Part shown: piece after piece, positions 1 to 12,425 of the stretch
How positions within the stretch are numbered: position 1 is the first letter of the stretch
Layout: each line of letters opens with the position of its first letter
Assembly: GCA_023374045.1 (NCBI GenBank)
Contig: CM041776.1
Coordinates: forward strand, 322,859,925 to 322,923,924
Length of the DNA: 64,000 nucleotides
Source of the DNA: Limonium bicolor
Taxonomy: Eukaryota; Streptophyta; Magnoliopsida; Caryophyllales; Plumbaginaceae
Direction of reading: 5' to 3'
Notes under the pieces: generated by a model
Databases searched by the model: none
What the model was told of the DNA's origin: nothing
The model's input: the letters and a program-made list of their open reading frames with translations, nothing else
Position numbers and translations under genes: made by a program

Positions 1-145
1 ATCTTTTGAGGAATAAAGACCAATCAACAAGGATATCTGGATGAGTGTATGTTCACTAAAAGCTTTCAAAGAACTTTAAAAAAACTTCTACAAAAACAAT
101 TGTTTTCCAAAATGAATAAGTTGTACACATAGAGAGGTTATGTAC

Positions 146-2435
146 CTCAACACCAGGCTCACTAGGAGAGGACAGAGCAACTTCTCCTTCCTTTAAAAGA
201 TCCATCTGGAAGCATGCTAAAGCGAATATATAGCGAGATTGAGCCATTTGTTTGCCTTCACACAATAGAATTGCAACATGCTATAAGAACATAACAGTGA
301 CATAAACATAACTTACAGAAGTAAATAAAATGGAATTGCCAAGGGCAAGCTCATGAATTAGTTACATAACTACTCTTAAAATAAAGGTCCCAGATTACAT
401 CAGGAACAAGCAATATCATAGGATGCATCTGATACACACTCTAATTTATTAGATCAAATGGGATCATATGTACCTTTTAGTAAATGATACGCAGCATAAG
501 CTTGGTTGTTACGCAAGTAACATGAAGCCAATAGTTGCAAATTCACCTGCACCCAAAGGGACAGGAAAGTTAGCGAAAGAACCGTAACATAATGCTAGAC
601 AGATTGCTCTAGAAGCACAGCCACTGAATAAACAAGTATGAGATATCAAGGGACAGATGGAACCCTAAATATTGGTGACTCAACAGCTAACCCACACTCC
701 AAAACTGCCTATATGTTTAAATATAGGAGCGAAAAGCTTTGAACGGTAGAAAGCAGGAAGAATCCTGCCTATGTATCAGAGCTATGCTCTGCCAAATCGG
801 GTAAAACCCACCTATCCACTACAGCGGCCAAGAAGAAGATTCTAGTTCATGATGCCCTAGAAAAGAAGCTACCCTTTACTTAAACCAAGTCAGAGAAGAG
901 TAGCTTGGGGAAGGGGGTGCTGCCGTTCACGTGACAATATGTCCCCTAATGGGCTCTAAGATATATAGTTCCTAAACTCCCCGAGCTCATACTACCACTT
1001 ACCCAAATGCACCTAGCCCAGCCCGTGATCCCATCAGGGACCGTTATGCATTTATTCCAAAAGCCAGGACCAAAGATGAGAAAACCAATGAACTTCCAAT
1101 GCTATCAAAAACTGAAATCAACGAATAAGAGACCCACACTGAGCAATGAATAGCATCTAACTAGGAAGCGACCATGCGATAGTTTTTCTGTGTTAGCACT
1201 GACAGTAGTATGTTCTAACTAAAAATCAAAAGCAGAATAGACAGGCACCATAGCAGTTCACAAATCATGAACCTAACAGAAGCCTCAAACTAAGCATGCA
1301 ATCGAAACGCATCTCTTTCCCTTATGCAAGTCATTTGGACTGATACACAGGATATGTTTCAGTGATGGGTGCTGTGTGCCCTATGACATACAGAAATATA
1401 TGCACAGAAAAGAAGCTGATTGACAGAACTTTACCATATCGAAGTGGAGACATGAAAGTACATCTGGTCATTCTCTTTCTTAGCAACAGTTCTAGATTTG
1501 AAATGAGACAATCCCTCACAGCATTTAATAATGCAGGGGTGACCAGGTAAAATTCTTTTACTTCATCTATGACTGAATCGTGTAGGTTCCATGGTCTTAG
1601 GTTCCATAAAAAGACACCAAGTCAACAACAACTAATGGGAAAGTAATGTACTTCAGATGAAGAACACAAAAGCAAGCTTTTTCTTCTAAGTTCACCCTTA
1701 AGAAACTAAGGGAATGGCCTCCAGACGACATGCCATACTTTAATACAAAAAAGATAGGTAGTCAAAGTTCAGTTCATAATCTGAGACATTGGAGTATAAA
1801 CACTTCTAGACATACACAAGTAAATGCTATTTCAGACAACCTTGATCTGAAAGGCATGTCATTTAAGACATTGGGAACTTTAAGACCCCCAGGTTACGAA
1901 AGTCTTGAGTTTTTCCAAATTAACCTGTGATGTTACAGAAGTATTCTTATTACAAAGCCTTACTTTGTTCATGCTGCTTAAGGAGCAAGTGACTACAAAC
2001 ACTAGAAAAGTTCAATACCACTACCCCCCAGCTGGCAGAAAATATTTTTCTCGCCAGAAATTGTCACTTAGTTTCACACCACAGTTACTGCTGCTAAAGC
2101 ACCACCTATAAGACAAATAAATAAACATCAGTATGACCTTCAGCTCAAATTCTCCACAAGAAATTGACACAATAAGCTAACGTCAGTTGGAAACATTATC
2201 TTGCCATTACATCATAGTACCTTGATGAAGAAATAAAGAAATGACAGTGAACAAAAAAGTTCTATTTGAGTAAAAGAAAAAAAGGGAAAAGAGATTTGTC
2301 AGGGATCTGACATATTCTTTCAGAACATACCTCGGAAGGAAACTCTGCACAGAGTCGCTCGCAAATAAATATGGCATTGCGATACATAAAATGCTGGAGA
2401 CTGTTCTGCACGGATTCTGTCAGTATTCCTTCCAT
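146..2435 (-). CDS. CDC27B: CDC27B/HOBBIT-like APC/C subunit 3, 5' exons (partial)
   Basis: Three exons can be read on the minus strand with canonical splice sites. Exon 1 is 2435-2331 (35 codons, MEGILTESVQNSLQHFMYRN then AIFICERLCAEFPSE). Exon 2 is 546-474 (73 nt, VNLQLLASCYLRNNQAYAAY). Exon 3 is 255-146 (110 nt, GKQMAQSRYIFALACFQMDL). Phases join cleanly to give 96 residues, and the gene runs off the left edge. The sequence matches the N-terminal TPR region of plant CDC27B/HOBBIT, a scaffold subunit of the anaphase-promoting complex, the nuclear ubiquitin ligase that drives mitotic exit. Intron 1 is 1784 nt and intron 2 is 218 nt. The start ATG at 2435 is the family start. No frame damage is seen in these exons. 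The identification is firm; the C-terminal TPR array lies outside the window. Confidence 0.95.
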
Positions 2436-2965
2436 GCTTCAACCTACCAAAAAATTAAAAAAAAAATGAGGGGAAAGGTGTAATGTATATTGACAATTAT
2501 ATGGTAATTTCCTATGATCAAGTTCACATGCATGTTTCCTAGATGTGCATTCAGCCTTGAGCAGATAGAAAAACAAGCTTGTGCCACTACAGTCAACCTA
2601 TGAGATATATTACGTGTTTCTTCATCAATTCCACACTAATATAAGTTTTAAACCACACTTAATCCCTAATTTCAGCCAAACCCCAAATTCTAACCTTATT
2701 TTATAAGTTAGGGTTCACCTTAGCTCTTCCTATGCATAAATCTGGTGTAGGCTAGAGCGGCAGGTTGCGGCGTGGCCGTGGCCGTGGGCGGCGGCGGGTT
2801 GCGGCAGCGGCTACGGCTTCAACAGGCGGCGTGGAGGGTGATGGGAAGGTGATGCGCAGGGGGGAATCGCGGGAGAAGTGTGGGGAGTGAGGAGGGAGTG
2901 TGAATGAGAGAACGAGAAAGAGAAAGAACCGGGAGGAAGAAGAAAACTCGATCGTTTCAAGAGTA
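2436..2965 (-). promoter_or_regulatory. CDC27B leader, leader intron and promoter-proximal DNA
   Basis: Directly upstream of the ATG is a pyrimidine tract ending in AG (about 2442-2462 on the plus strand, ATG side), a good 3' splice site. This suggests a leader intron. The region 2740-2960 is GC-rich with CT-rich stretches when read on the minus strand, like a plant 5' UTR. A telo-box-like ACCCTAAC lies near 2705-2717 and a GT donor candidate is at its side. The exact transcription start is not visible. Confidence 0.5.
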
Positions 2966-3714
2966 GTAGGCGCGGGGTTCAGTACGCTTGAATAAACGAT
3001 TTCGAACTGGTGGAGTTAATGAAATCTACCAAGAGTGTTATTTAAAAAACTAATCTTCGTGCGTTCTATGAGCGCATTCTATTTTTTTTCATTAATGTGA
3101 CGCTTGTCACTTGTTGGACTATTTAAATTAATTGGATCCACAAAAGTATAATTGGTACTATCCTATTTGTTAACTATAGTAAGATTAAACTTAAAGCTTG
3201 TAATTGTTGTTTTTGGGACCAGCCAGCGAATCCTAAGGCCCCTGGGGCAGCTACCTTTAAAATAACAACTCACATGAAGGGTGCATTATGAGTTTGAAAG
3301 ATTTTTGTGGTTATTCGGTGGATAGATTAATCTATTTAAAGAAGTTTTACCATAAAGTTGTCTACATGTCAGATTCCTATTTGTTTATCTCATTAATTGG
3401 TCCACCAAATTTTGAATAAAGTGCATATGGCTAACTACTATTGGTTAACTATGGCTAACTAAAGGAAGATTTGATCGAACGGACCCAAAGCTTGGTTTTA
3501 TAGCTTTATGATTAAGGTCGTCATGGTTAACCAATGAGAGTAAAGTATTTCAGTTTTGATGGGGTCAAGAAGTAAAAGTAACCCAATAAAAAAGTGGCAT
3601 ATGTCTCATTAATCTCAACAAATGAATTAAGTTACTGAAAAAACGCAGCCGATGTCTTTATTTTTTGAAAATTTCCATAGCTTTAACTCATGAGTAGTCG
3701 GTAGTGACTTTTAA
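2966..3714. other. Intergenic, no gene seen
   Basis: AT-rich spacer upstream of CDC27B with no convincing ORF, RNA gene or paired terminal repeats. Confidence 0.6.
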
Positions 3715-3934
3715 GGGCATCCACAATGATATGGATTTCACCCTCTTGTGTCAGTAAAAAAAAAAATATTGTTGCAGTGATGTGGAATCCACCCATTTTC
3801 TCTCTCATCATTCCTTAATTAAGCAACACTTGAAAACAAATATCATTGGCTGCAGCTTTGCAACAATAATAAAAAAATAAAAAGTCCTAATTGAATGCTA
3901 CGGTACAAATAGTGGATAAGAGGAGTGAGAATAT
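3715..3934. repeat. GGGCATCCACAAT-family MITE, left end only
   Basis: Starts TTAA-GGGCATCCACAATG and carries internal motifs (tgtgtcagta, ggattccaccc-like, cttaattaagcaac) shared with the complete copies at 46538-46985 and 46673-46889. A matching right terminus was not found before or after the neighbouring MITE, so the end given here is where similarity fades rather than a true boundary. Confidence 0.45.
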
Positions 3935-3937
3935 TAA

Positions 3938-4115
3938 GGCCCCGTTCTGGACCTAGATGAAGGAGGTGGGTCCTACTAGATGAAGTTATTGTGGGAAAAA
4001 CGCTGGTTGTAGGAGCGTTAGATTTAACCGATGAAATAATCTAGTCCCTTAATTAGTGGGCCCCATAGAAAAAACATTTTCATCTCCTCCCAGCAGCTGG
4101 GTTGAGAACGGAGCC
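3938..4115. mobile_element. Tourist-like (PIF/Harbinger) MITE
   Basis: A 178-bp unit with terminal inverted repeats GGCCCCGTTCTGGACC on the left and, reverse-complemented, GGCTCCGTTCTCAACC on the right. It is flanked by TAA on both sides (3935-3937 and 4116-4118). TAA/TTA duplications with GGCC-type ends are typical of PIF/Harbinger-derived MITEs. It has no coding capacity. Confidence 0.75.
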
Positions 4116-4118
4116 TAA

Positions 4119-5568
4119 GATACTCCACCATGTAGACATTGATAGATTATTAGTGTCTTATGTAATAAAATATTATATTTTGGTTACATAGCACCTATAA
4201 ATGTGCTAAGGAACACATCAAAGTTCCTCTTTTTGTTAAGATTAATGAAACATCCTCCTACATCTACTGTGTTCTCATATTTACCGTTACACACCCTTGT
4301 CATTTTCAACAACGTATTTTGATGTCTTATTTATACATGAATCTCATATTTTCCTTTGATAGACACCCATTACTTATCGGTATTGTCTTTGTCTAGTTCT
4401 CTTGCTATCAACCTCCAACCCTGCATTGTTGTTTAGTACTCACGGTATAAGTATTACAGCTCTGTTTTTTTTAAAAAAAAATATATCTACAGTTTAACAA
4501 TCCATTTTACTTCTTTATTTGCATAACAGAACGTCTGGAAATAGGGGTGAATAACTTAACACCCGTTGTATAAACTTCAGGTGTCACGTTAAATGTATGT
4601 TGTTTATATCATAAACTAACAAGAACTTTGGTCGTATGTTCTTCCGCAGCAATCGGTGTAATTTTTTTTGTGGGACTCAGTCAACAGGCCATCTGCATAA
4701 TCAAAACAGCAGTCGAGTGGAATATCATACTGCCTTAACAAGGAGCATGGGATCACACCTTCACCGGATGAATGATGCTATGATTGTTGTGAGATCAATG
4801 TTGGCCATTATGGAAGGGATGTCAGACGATGTTGCTGCAACCACTGTCTAGCTAGTTGATGGGCAAGCAACCATTACAAGGAGTTTGTCTCGAACTATAG
4901 TGACGTTTTATGATGTGATCCTGCTCCATATCTTCCTTTTGTTTAATTAGGCGGTGTAATGTATTGGTTTTTTTTGTTTCTATATTTAGGATTTGTGACT
5001 ATTGTTCAATTTAGTTAAGCTTCTATTTTTGGATGAGTATGTGATGAACTGTGAGATTCTCAGTTTCAAAATTAGCAATGTATCTGCTACGTCCTATCTG
5101 TAATATAATCAATTAAAGTGTTATTAAGCATTTTACACCAATGACTATATATCGTGAGTGGGTTCTCTTATTGTTGTTCATAATCGTCTTAACCACAATA
5201 ATCAAGAACACTAAACTACCAAGCATTGAATTACTCTAATGATGCCAACCGATCTGTTTAACCAATTTATTGAACTCTTCATACACATCCAGCTCAAAAG
5301 AGGATGAATCAATGTTGTGAAGTGTGAACCAGCTATTGGTTTTCCTCACCCGCTGGTTGGTGGGGAAATGATATTTTCAATGCATTATTTAAAGAAAAAC
5401 CAAGTATATATATATGTCTTCATTTCTTTTACTATACCACTTATAGGAAGGAGATAGGTGTGGTTAGTTGCATATCATTTTCCTTAAATGCTGCAAATCT
5501 TTTGTATATGGCGAGTCTGCACAACAATTAAAGCATCATTGTCTATTTAACTTCTTTATTGTCCAGGA
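4119..5568. other. Intergenic, no gene recognised
   Basis: AT-rich. A 71-codon plus-strand ORF at 4636-4851 has no recognisable domain and no splice context I trust. Nothing else is supported. Confidence 0.5.
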
Positions 5569-5877
5569 GTGTTTGCATTCTTTTTGTCTCACTATCCGAC
5601 TTCTATTAATTCTTCATCTCTTGCGTTGTCAGTTTCTACTTTTATCCTTATCAATGATTATACTCGTACCCCTCCTCGTGTAACTAAGGTGATAGACCTT
5701 GAATCGTCCCCACCAAAAGAGTTGCTTTTTATTGGCAACACTTATGTGGTTGTTTTTGTAGATACTCCACCAAATAGTCCATCCAAGCAGGGTTTTAATG
5801 ACAGTAAAACCCCTCTATTAGAACCCAGTGAAGATGAAGAGTTGGAGTTTGAAGACTCCCTATTTGTCCGTCACTAG
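5569..5877 (+). CDS. Unrecognised 102-codon ORF
   Basis: An open frame whose second half is acidic and proline/serine rich (for example VDTPPNSPSKQGF, EPSEDEELEFEDS), unlike the AT-driven ORFs around it. The first part is hydrophobic and may be intronic. A possible acceptor (ttgtccag) precedes it at about 5564. I recognise no family. It may be one exon of a decayed gene, or chance. Confidence 0.2.
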   Translation: MFAFFLSHYPTSINSSSLALSVSTFILINDYTRTPPRVTKVIDLESSPPKELLFIGNTYVVVFVDTPPNSPSKQGFNDSKTPLLEPSEDEELEFEDSLFVRH

Positions 5878-5879
5878 TT

Positions 5880-6885
5880 TGGTTATTAACCTTCAAAATA
5901 CAAACCCACTCTCGATGAGCTTGAGTTTACAGACATGACATGTTACAAGTTCACTCCAACCCCGAAGCTACAACCTTATGAAGGTTGTTCTCAAAAGGAG
6001 GAGTGTCACAGCGGAAGTTCGTCCACTAGACCTGCACCAAAAACACTGTGTATGATGATGATACAACTTCTACAGAAGTAGACTTAGCTTAGTGGAGCTA
6101 CACAGAAGATCACACCAGACGCTAACAGAATGCAGCTCCTTCCTGCTGTTTTTCGGTGACTGTACAAGACCTTGCTATTGTTTATCCAGTAGGTGTTATT
6201 GTTTTGTTTTTTGGGTTTGATGGTGTATACGCAAGGTTGCGATGTTCTTTTTAGTTTGAACTTGCTATTTTGGTTTAAAATGTGTTTCACTTATTGGGTT
6301 TGGTTTGTTATGATGCCTTGTGATTCGCTGTTTTATTTGTTATCATGTATAATATTACTATTATTGCAGTTCTTAACACGCAATCTCTACATAATATCAA
6401 TGTATGTACTTATATTGCTTGTAACAAATGTTTGTTCTATCTACACCAGTCTTTATGAAACAAAACGAACAAATGTCCAACAAAGATCATTAAGTGCTTT
6501 GTATTCATTACACATAACATTACTCGGTCATTAAACAAAATGTATCCTACTAATGATTACATCACCATATTTTGATTAAAAACTAGGTTTTGTTCGACAT
6601 GGCTGTTTTGCAGTTGTTTTGGTCTTGATGTTTTGTAGTTGTTTTATATGTGGTAGTATATTATAGGAGTAGAACGTAGGACCCATATGGGACCCGCACG
6701 GGACCCACCCATTTATGCCACAAATATGCCAAAAGAAAATAGAGCCTAAGGCAAGTGTCATTCTCTTAACAAGTAACTATAACACGTGGCACAATAATCA
6801 GTCCAAATTTTTACTTCCCAAACTATGCTCTTCCATTTTTCCTTGTCATCATCTCCGCTGTCAGCCTTTGCTTGAGTTGAACCAT
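5880..6885. other. Intergenic, no gene seen
   Basis: T-rich plus strand. The apparent ORF at 6193-6534 is a run of hydrophobic codons caused by base composition. No terminal repeats or RNA gene seen. Confidence 0.5.
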
Positions 6886-7621
6886 TTATTGGGACCCATT
6901 TTCCGTTGCTTCACTAGGCCTTAACGTACTACTAACATCTACCACATCACTTTCATCCTCATAAGGAATAAAATTCGGGGCTGCCTTCATAAGACTAAAG
7001 CATGTATTGACTAAGTTGTGTGAAGTTATGTAATGTAAATTGACTATCTTCACCTGTTTATTAATAGAGTAACTAGGAACCTTTCGGAGTATCAACCAAC
7101 GTGCTTTCAACACTCTAAAGCATCTTTCGATAATCGATCTCAACGACGAATGCACTTTGTTAAAAAATTCCTTAGCTTCACTCTGGTTTTCCACCCTAAA
7201 TTTGGATTGGTGATACCTAACCTTCGTGTGTGGTGTAATTAGGCCTTCAGAGTCGGGGTAACTTTTTACACAAAGGTTGTATTTTCCTTAAACAATTAGC
7301 GCGGGTGAAAGCTTTGGTGATAGTTTGGAATTGCAGTATGCTTTTGGCAATGAATGATGCACTTAAGATAGCACATTGAGGTGGTTTTGGATACGAAAGT
7401 GACCATTCGCTGACTAAATTAAGAAATATTCTTGTATCATGAGCTGACCCTTCCCACCCAGCGTATACAAACATGAAAAGCGTGTCAAAGTCACAGACGG
7501 CAAGAACAGTTGTTGAAGTGACGCCCTTTTTGTTGATGAATCTTATTCGTTCTCTTTTTGGTACCATCAATTCCACATGACAACTGCTAAAAAGATATTT
7601 GTAGGGAAAAACTATGTACAA
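6886..7621 (-). pseudogene. PIF/Harbinger-type transposase relic (DDE_Tnp_4 / ALP1-like)
   Basis: Two minus-strand frames form one degraded DDE transposase. The upstream part (from 7621 leftward) has a GIDGT motif (first D, other frame, near 7575), then VPKRERIRFINKKG and AVCDFDTLFMFVYAGWEGSA, followed by HDTRIF (second D). The downstream part (7194-6886) has RYHQSKFRVENQSEAKEFFN just before it and IIERCFRVLKARW, where the E is the third catalytic position. At least two frameshifts separate the blocks, and the segment that normally holds the YLVDAGY block is scrambled. It is about half the usual length, with the N-terminus missing. The family (PIF/Harbinger transposase or the domesticated ALP1/HARBI1 group) is clear; the copy is dead. 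Right of it the Athila-like LTR begins. Confidence 0.8.
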
Positions 7622-7649
7622 AAATAGATAAAAGAATGAAAGAAATCCT

Positions 7650-8397
7650 ACAACTCTATTACGGGTAGCAAAAATTCCTGGTTGGAATATAGTGTAAGTA
7701 AATTACGACCAAGAGTATCGAACCCAAGGGACTTAGTAGAAAATTAGTCATAATCCTAGTAATTGTTTATTCTAATAAAAAGAGGGAAAAGATTAATAAT
7801 AATTCAAATTAGAAAAAACTAACTAAAGATCTAACTAAATGGTATTTACAATGAATTACCCTAGATTCGGGATAATAATCAATCTAATAACAAGTATGAT
7901 CACCAAGTCAAATTGACAAGTCTCAAATTAACCAACTTTTGAACACGCCAGATGTGATGCCGGACATAAGATGCACGGCATTTTCAAGAACTTTGAATGT
8001 GCCGGACACTAGACACCCGGCATTGCATCCGACAATGTCAAAATGTCAATATTGTCTTCCAGTTTCTGTTCGAAACAAAATACTCTCAACCCATTATCGA
8101 ATCCAGCAAATCTATTGCCAATAAACGAACAGGAAAGAGGAGAATAAAATGGTTAATTCCAAATCTTAATTTTTATCCCCTAACTTATAGAAGACAAAGG
8201 CAAAGATCACTTAGATCTTCTCAACCCATCCTGTTAGAAACCCATCCTATTAGAAATTTGAAGTAAAAGGGAACAAGTAGCAAACTTATTCCACTTTTTG
8301 CATAAAGATCGAAATCTAAGTTGGAAACTCGTAACTTTATTAATGATCATAATTGTTTTACAAAGAAGATCATTCCTAACCAAAGATAACAAGGAAT
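7650..8397 (-). mobile_element. Athila-like LTR, distal half (split by nested element)
   Basis: In minus orientation this ends with an LTR-terminus-like stretch reading CCTTGGGTTCGATACTCTTG then GTCGTAATTTACTTACACT. It shares the GCCGG-rich style (tgccggacac, cccggcattg) with the right-hand half at 23297-24010. I read the two as one LTR of about 1.4-1.5 kb, opened by the insertion at 8398-23296. The outer boundary near 7650-7680 is not exact. Confidence 0.5.
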
Positions 8398-8923
8398 TGA
8401 AATCGTATAATTAGGTATTCTAAACAACGCAGACTCAAACACCAGGATTATAGTGGTTCAGCCAAGAATCGGCCTACGTCCACTCACTGATATGATATTA
8501 TGTAGTACAATCTTAGAGAGCGTAGGAGTATTTTCTCTCCCTTCTAACTTGCGTTGTTTTTTCACAAATGAGCCCCCATGCCCCTATTTGTAGACTTTTG
8601 GTAGCGAAATTGGTACTCAACTTGCTTGTACACGTGGCATAAGACTGGATTTGTTTGCTTCAGGTGGCAACCCTTCGGGTAACATTCCTATCGGTAGAGA
8701 TCCTTCAGGTGGTAATCCTACCAGTGGAAGCCTCTGGTAGCGGCCTTTTAGTAGAAAACCTTCAGGTGGTAAGTCCACCGGTAGCAAGTCTTCGGGTAGT
8801 AGTTCCACCAGTAGAAATCCTTCCAGTAGACTCTTCAAATAAAACCTTCCAGTAGGCCCTTCCGGTAGACCCTTCCGGTAGCCATCGTGGCCTTTTAGCC
8901 ATGGTATATTTCATACCATTACA
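8398..8923 (-). repeat. 3' LTR of the nested minus-strand element
   Basis: 526 bp, TG...CA. It contains a block absent from the other LTR (about 8422-8466) and a minisatellite of ccttc(c/a)GGTAG-like units from about 8660 to 8885. It is otherwise highly similar to 22808-23296. Confidence 0.75.
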
Positions 8924-9836
8924 TCAGTCCCACAAGTTCTACTTTTCAATACTAAAAAGTGGAACTTATAAAAAGAAGATAAAATTTACACCTTGTACTA
9001 TTTTCTTTTCTTCTATATATCTCCTAGTCCCACAAGTTTTTTTTCTTTTGCCTAAAAAAGGAAATGAACTTTACAAACTTTAGCCTACATAAGATCTTGT
9101 CTTCTGGTCAGAAAGAAGTCCCACGGGTTTCGGGAGCGATGAGTCCAACTTGTACTTCTGAGAAAAGGTCTGCATTCCTTGACCATGCTATGACAAGAGG
9201 TAGCTTGACTGCTTCCTCTCAGTGCGCCTGATTCATAAACGCCGGTCAGATTCTTTTGTTCGCACTAGGTCACTGCCCAGGGCTGAATTTAAGATTGAAA
9301 CGTTGTCTAGACCAAAGGATTATGTCCTTCTATGCGAGCCTACAGTTGACCGACCCTTCACCGTTGATATCTCCACCGGGAGATTCATAACTCAATGTTT
9401 CTACCGGGCCGATAAAGAGAATAAGCTGCTACCGGATACGCCTCAAATTACAGTGATAGTTATCTGCGGAAACAGTTTCTCCATATACAACATCTGTCAA
9501 ACTCGCACGTACCGGTAGATAATGGCTCCTTGGATTGAACTATCAATGATTCCGAGGGGTGGTTTCTTGATTATCCTGCTAACCACACTATCGAAGAGAA
9601 ATAATTTTTGAGCAAATTAGCGTAAGGCAGATTATCCTTGTGGTGCTTGCGACACTTGGCAAGAATTAAAAACCAAAGTAATATACGCTTATCTTACCGC
9701 AACAAAGTGCAAGACAAATGAACCGTAACTAAAACTAGTAACAAATATATGCTTCAAGAAGTGAGCCGAACCGAGTTTATGGAATCTAGTGAGCATCCAA
9801 GTTAACCAGCGAACATCAGTAGCAAAATTAGATTAT
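8924..9836 (-). other. 3' internal region of the nested element
   Basis: Non-coding as far as I can see. It carries scattered ACCGG/CCGGTAG motifs (for example near 9375, 9433 and 9512) like those in the LTR minisatellite. A 98-codon plus ORF at 9222-9518 is antisense to the element and resembles no protein I know. Confidence 0.45.
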
Positions 9837-11181
9837 GGCCCCGTTCGTGAGGGGAAAAAAAAATCCCATAATACCTTTTTCAAATGTAATAAGTTATTAT
9901 TTGCTTCAGTCTGTTCTCTACGTCAATCTGTACTTTACGTATTTCAGCTCATACCAACATTATTGCTTTTGTAAATTACTTTTGTAATACCAATATATTT
10001 CAACAATTATATTAGTAAATATTATTTTAATTAAATAATTAGTAATATGTATTATAGACATCTTATATTACAATTATTTATTAGTTATATGAAAATGAAT
10101 ACATAATTATGATATAAATATTAGTAAATATTGTTTTAATATTAAATAGTTGATAATATTTATAGACATTTTATGTACATATTATTTATTAGTTATATGA
10201 ATATGAATACATATGTTATATATGTAATTATGATATATAAATATTAGTAATATTATTTTACTTAAATAATTAGCAATATGTATTGTAAAATATTTTGTTG
10301 CACATTATTTATTATTTATATGACTATGAATAAATATGTGATATAGCAATTATAAATTGACAAACAAATAGTAGTTTGGTACATCAATAAATATGAAATT
10401 ATGCACATATACGTATATGAAGTTATGATATATAAACATAAGTAAATATTATTTTAATTAAACAGTTGGTAGACATTTTATGTATACATTATTTATTAGT
10501 AATATGAAAATGAATACATATGTTATATATGTAATTATGATATATAAATATTAGTACTATTGTTTTAATATCAAATAGTTGGTAATATTATAGACATTTA
10601 TGTTACACATTATTTATTAGTTATATGAATATGTATACTTATGTTATATATGTAATTATGATATATAAATATTAATAAATATTATTTACTTAAATATTTA
10701 GTAATATATGTATGTAGAAATATTATGTTGCACATTATTTATTATTTATATGATTATGAACACATATATGATATATGCAATTATGATATACAACATAAAA
10801 AAAATTTTTAATTAAATATTAGTAATATATATAGAAAATTATGTAAACGTTGTTTATTACTTATGTTAATATCAACATATATGTCATTAGATGAATAAAT
10901 ATTGGTGAATATTATTATAGTTACATATTTGAAAATTGTACAATAGTATTTCCAACATATTTTTAATTGTACTATAGTATTTATAACATATTAATATGTA
11001 TATAAATTTACTTATTAATCTAATTATACATTAAGCTGTTAAAATAGCTTAGCAACGGCAAACACATTATCAGATTATTGCAATAAGCTAATGTCATTTT
11101 AACTAATTTATCAGCTTTCAGCTTACTTAATCAGTCATCAGCTATCAGCTATCAACTATCAGCTCTTTCACGAACTGGGCC
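9837..11181. mobile_element. 1.35-kb TIR element, AT-rich, non-coding
   Basis: Left end GGCCCCGTTCGTGAGGGG. Right end, reverse-complemented, GGCCCAGTTCGTGAAAGAG. TAT lies on both sides (9834-9836 and 11182-11184), a 3-bp duplication. Ends and duplication length fit a PIF/Harbinger-like non-autonomous element, although TAT differs from the usual TWA. The right side has a TCAGCTATCAGCT-type subterminal repeat at about 11110-11165. The interior is a diverged tandem repeat (separate entry). Confidence 0.65.
10000..10850. repeat. Diverged ~120-bp AT-rich tandem repeat
   Basis: The phrase ttatgatatataaatattag followed by ...attattttaatta and cacattatttattagttata recurs about seven times between 10000 and 10850, at intervals of roughly 110-125 bp with one larger gap. 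It lies entirely inside the 9837-11181 element. Confidence 0.6.
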
Positions 11182-12154
11182 TATATTGGTAGTCTTAACG
11201 TTAAGCAAAGGTATTCACGCTTAATTCTGACATTCAAATCTTAATAACCACCAAGCAAGCTCATGAGACCTATGCAGATATTTTATTGAAATCTACCGGT
11301 ATCGGGGTACACAGAGGCGAGGTTTTTGTGACGGAAACGAATTCTCCGTCCCTGACGGATCAGTATTTTGGATGGATCAGTATTTTCTTTTTAATATATA
11401 TCTGTATATAATATATAGCACATGCAAGGGAAGAGCGTTGAAATATCAATGCCGGTCAGATTTGATTGTGTACGATGATGCTGTGCAACAAATCCTCTAT
11501 TTACTAGTGTTTTAGAAATTATAAATACAATCTCATCGGTAATTTTTAAATCAAATTGGTATGCAATATTGTGTTGGTTTTTTCCTTTAACAATGTCTTA
11601 AATAATTATAGAAAAATATCACTTATACAAAGTTTTTACATGACTATATATATGCATATATTACTATTGTATAATAATTCAAAAATCTTATAATATTTGT
11701 CGTTTATATATATATATAACGGAGTATATATCAATTCAAAATACATGACTTAATCAACTGAATAATTGAATTGATATACACTTAACTTTTTTGTATAGAT
11801 GTGTAAAAGATAAATACTATTATTAGATTAAGCAAGTATTATTTAGTAATCATATATATGTGCGTAGTCATATAATTTACTATATAATTGGTGACTTGTT
11901 TTATGACAATTATAAGCAATTATATTATTGAAGTATTGTAAAAGAAAGGAAAGTTATAAATTAAAGCTAAGTGAATGTTACCGTTACCTCTTTAATTAGA
12001 ACCAATTACATTTTGTTGGTATATGTAGATGGCTGATTAAAAAAAGAAATAAAGAGACAAAAATACAAGTTCGGAAATGCATAGTCTAGAAAAGATAATT
12101 AAATACTGATCAGAAGAAAATAAAAAAATCGCATACTCTCGATGTCTCATGCAC

Positions 12155-12425
12155 AATATAAAGTACATAACAAATTTCAAATAGATTACCCTACCCCCAA
12201 AACTCACCCTAGGAAAGTTAAAGCGTCGAAGACATTTTTAGGGTTTGTAGTGGGAAGGTTTAGGGTCTAAAAACCTGTCGAGTTAGCTGCTACAATATAA
12301 AGTACGAAAAATTCAAATAGATTACCCTACCCCAAAACACCCCCAAAACCCATCCATAGGAAAGCTAAACGTCGAAGGCATTTTAGGTTTGCAGTGGGGG
12401 TTTAGGGTGGTTTAGGTTTAAAATA
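12155..12425. repeat. Tandem pair of ~140-bp units of a dispersed family
   Basis: Two similar units each contain caaatagattaccctacccc, a GTCGAAG(a/g)CATTTT block and a TAGG(g)TTTG(t/c)AGTGG block. The same units occur in reverse orientation at about 45050-45420, outside this element. Confidence 0.6.

Noticed and set aside
1331..2111. Several short ORFs on both strands
   Set aside because: They lie in intron 1 of CDC27B and have no conserved pattern.
3715..4200. Complete GGGCATCCACA MITE spanning the Tourist-like MITE
   Set aside because: No right terminus (…TGTGGATGCCC-TTA) could be found after 4118.
6193..6534. 113-codon hydrophobic ORF resembling a membrane protein
   Set aside because: T-rich DNA gives Phe/Leu codons by chance; no splice sites or conserved pattern.
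9222..9518. 98-codon plus ORF
   Set aside because: Antisense to the LTR element, no domain, interrupted context.
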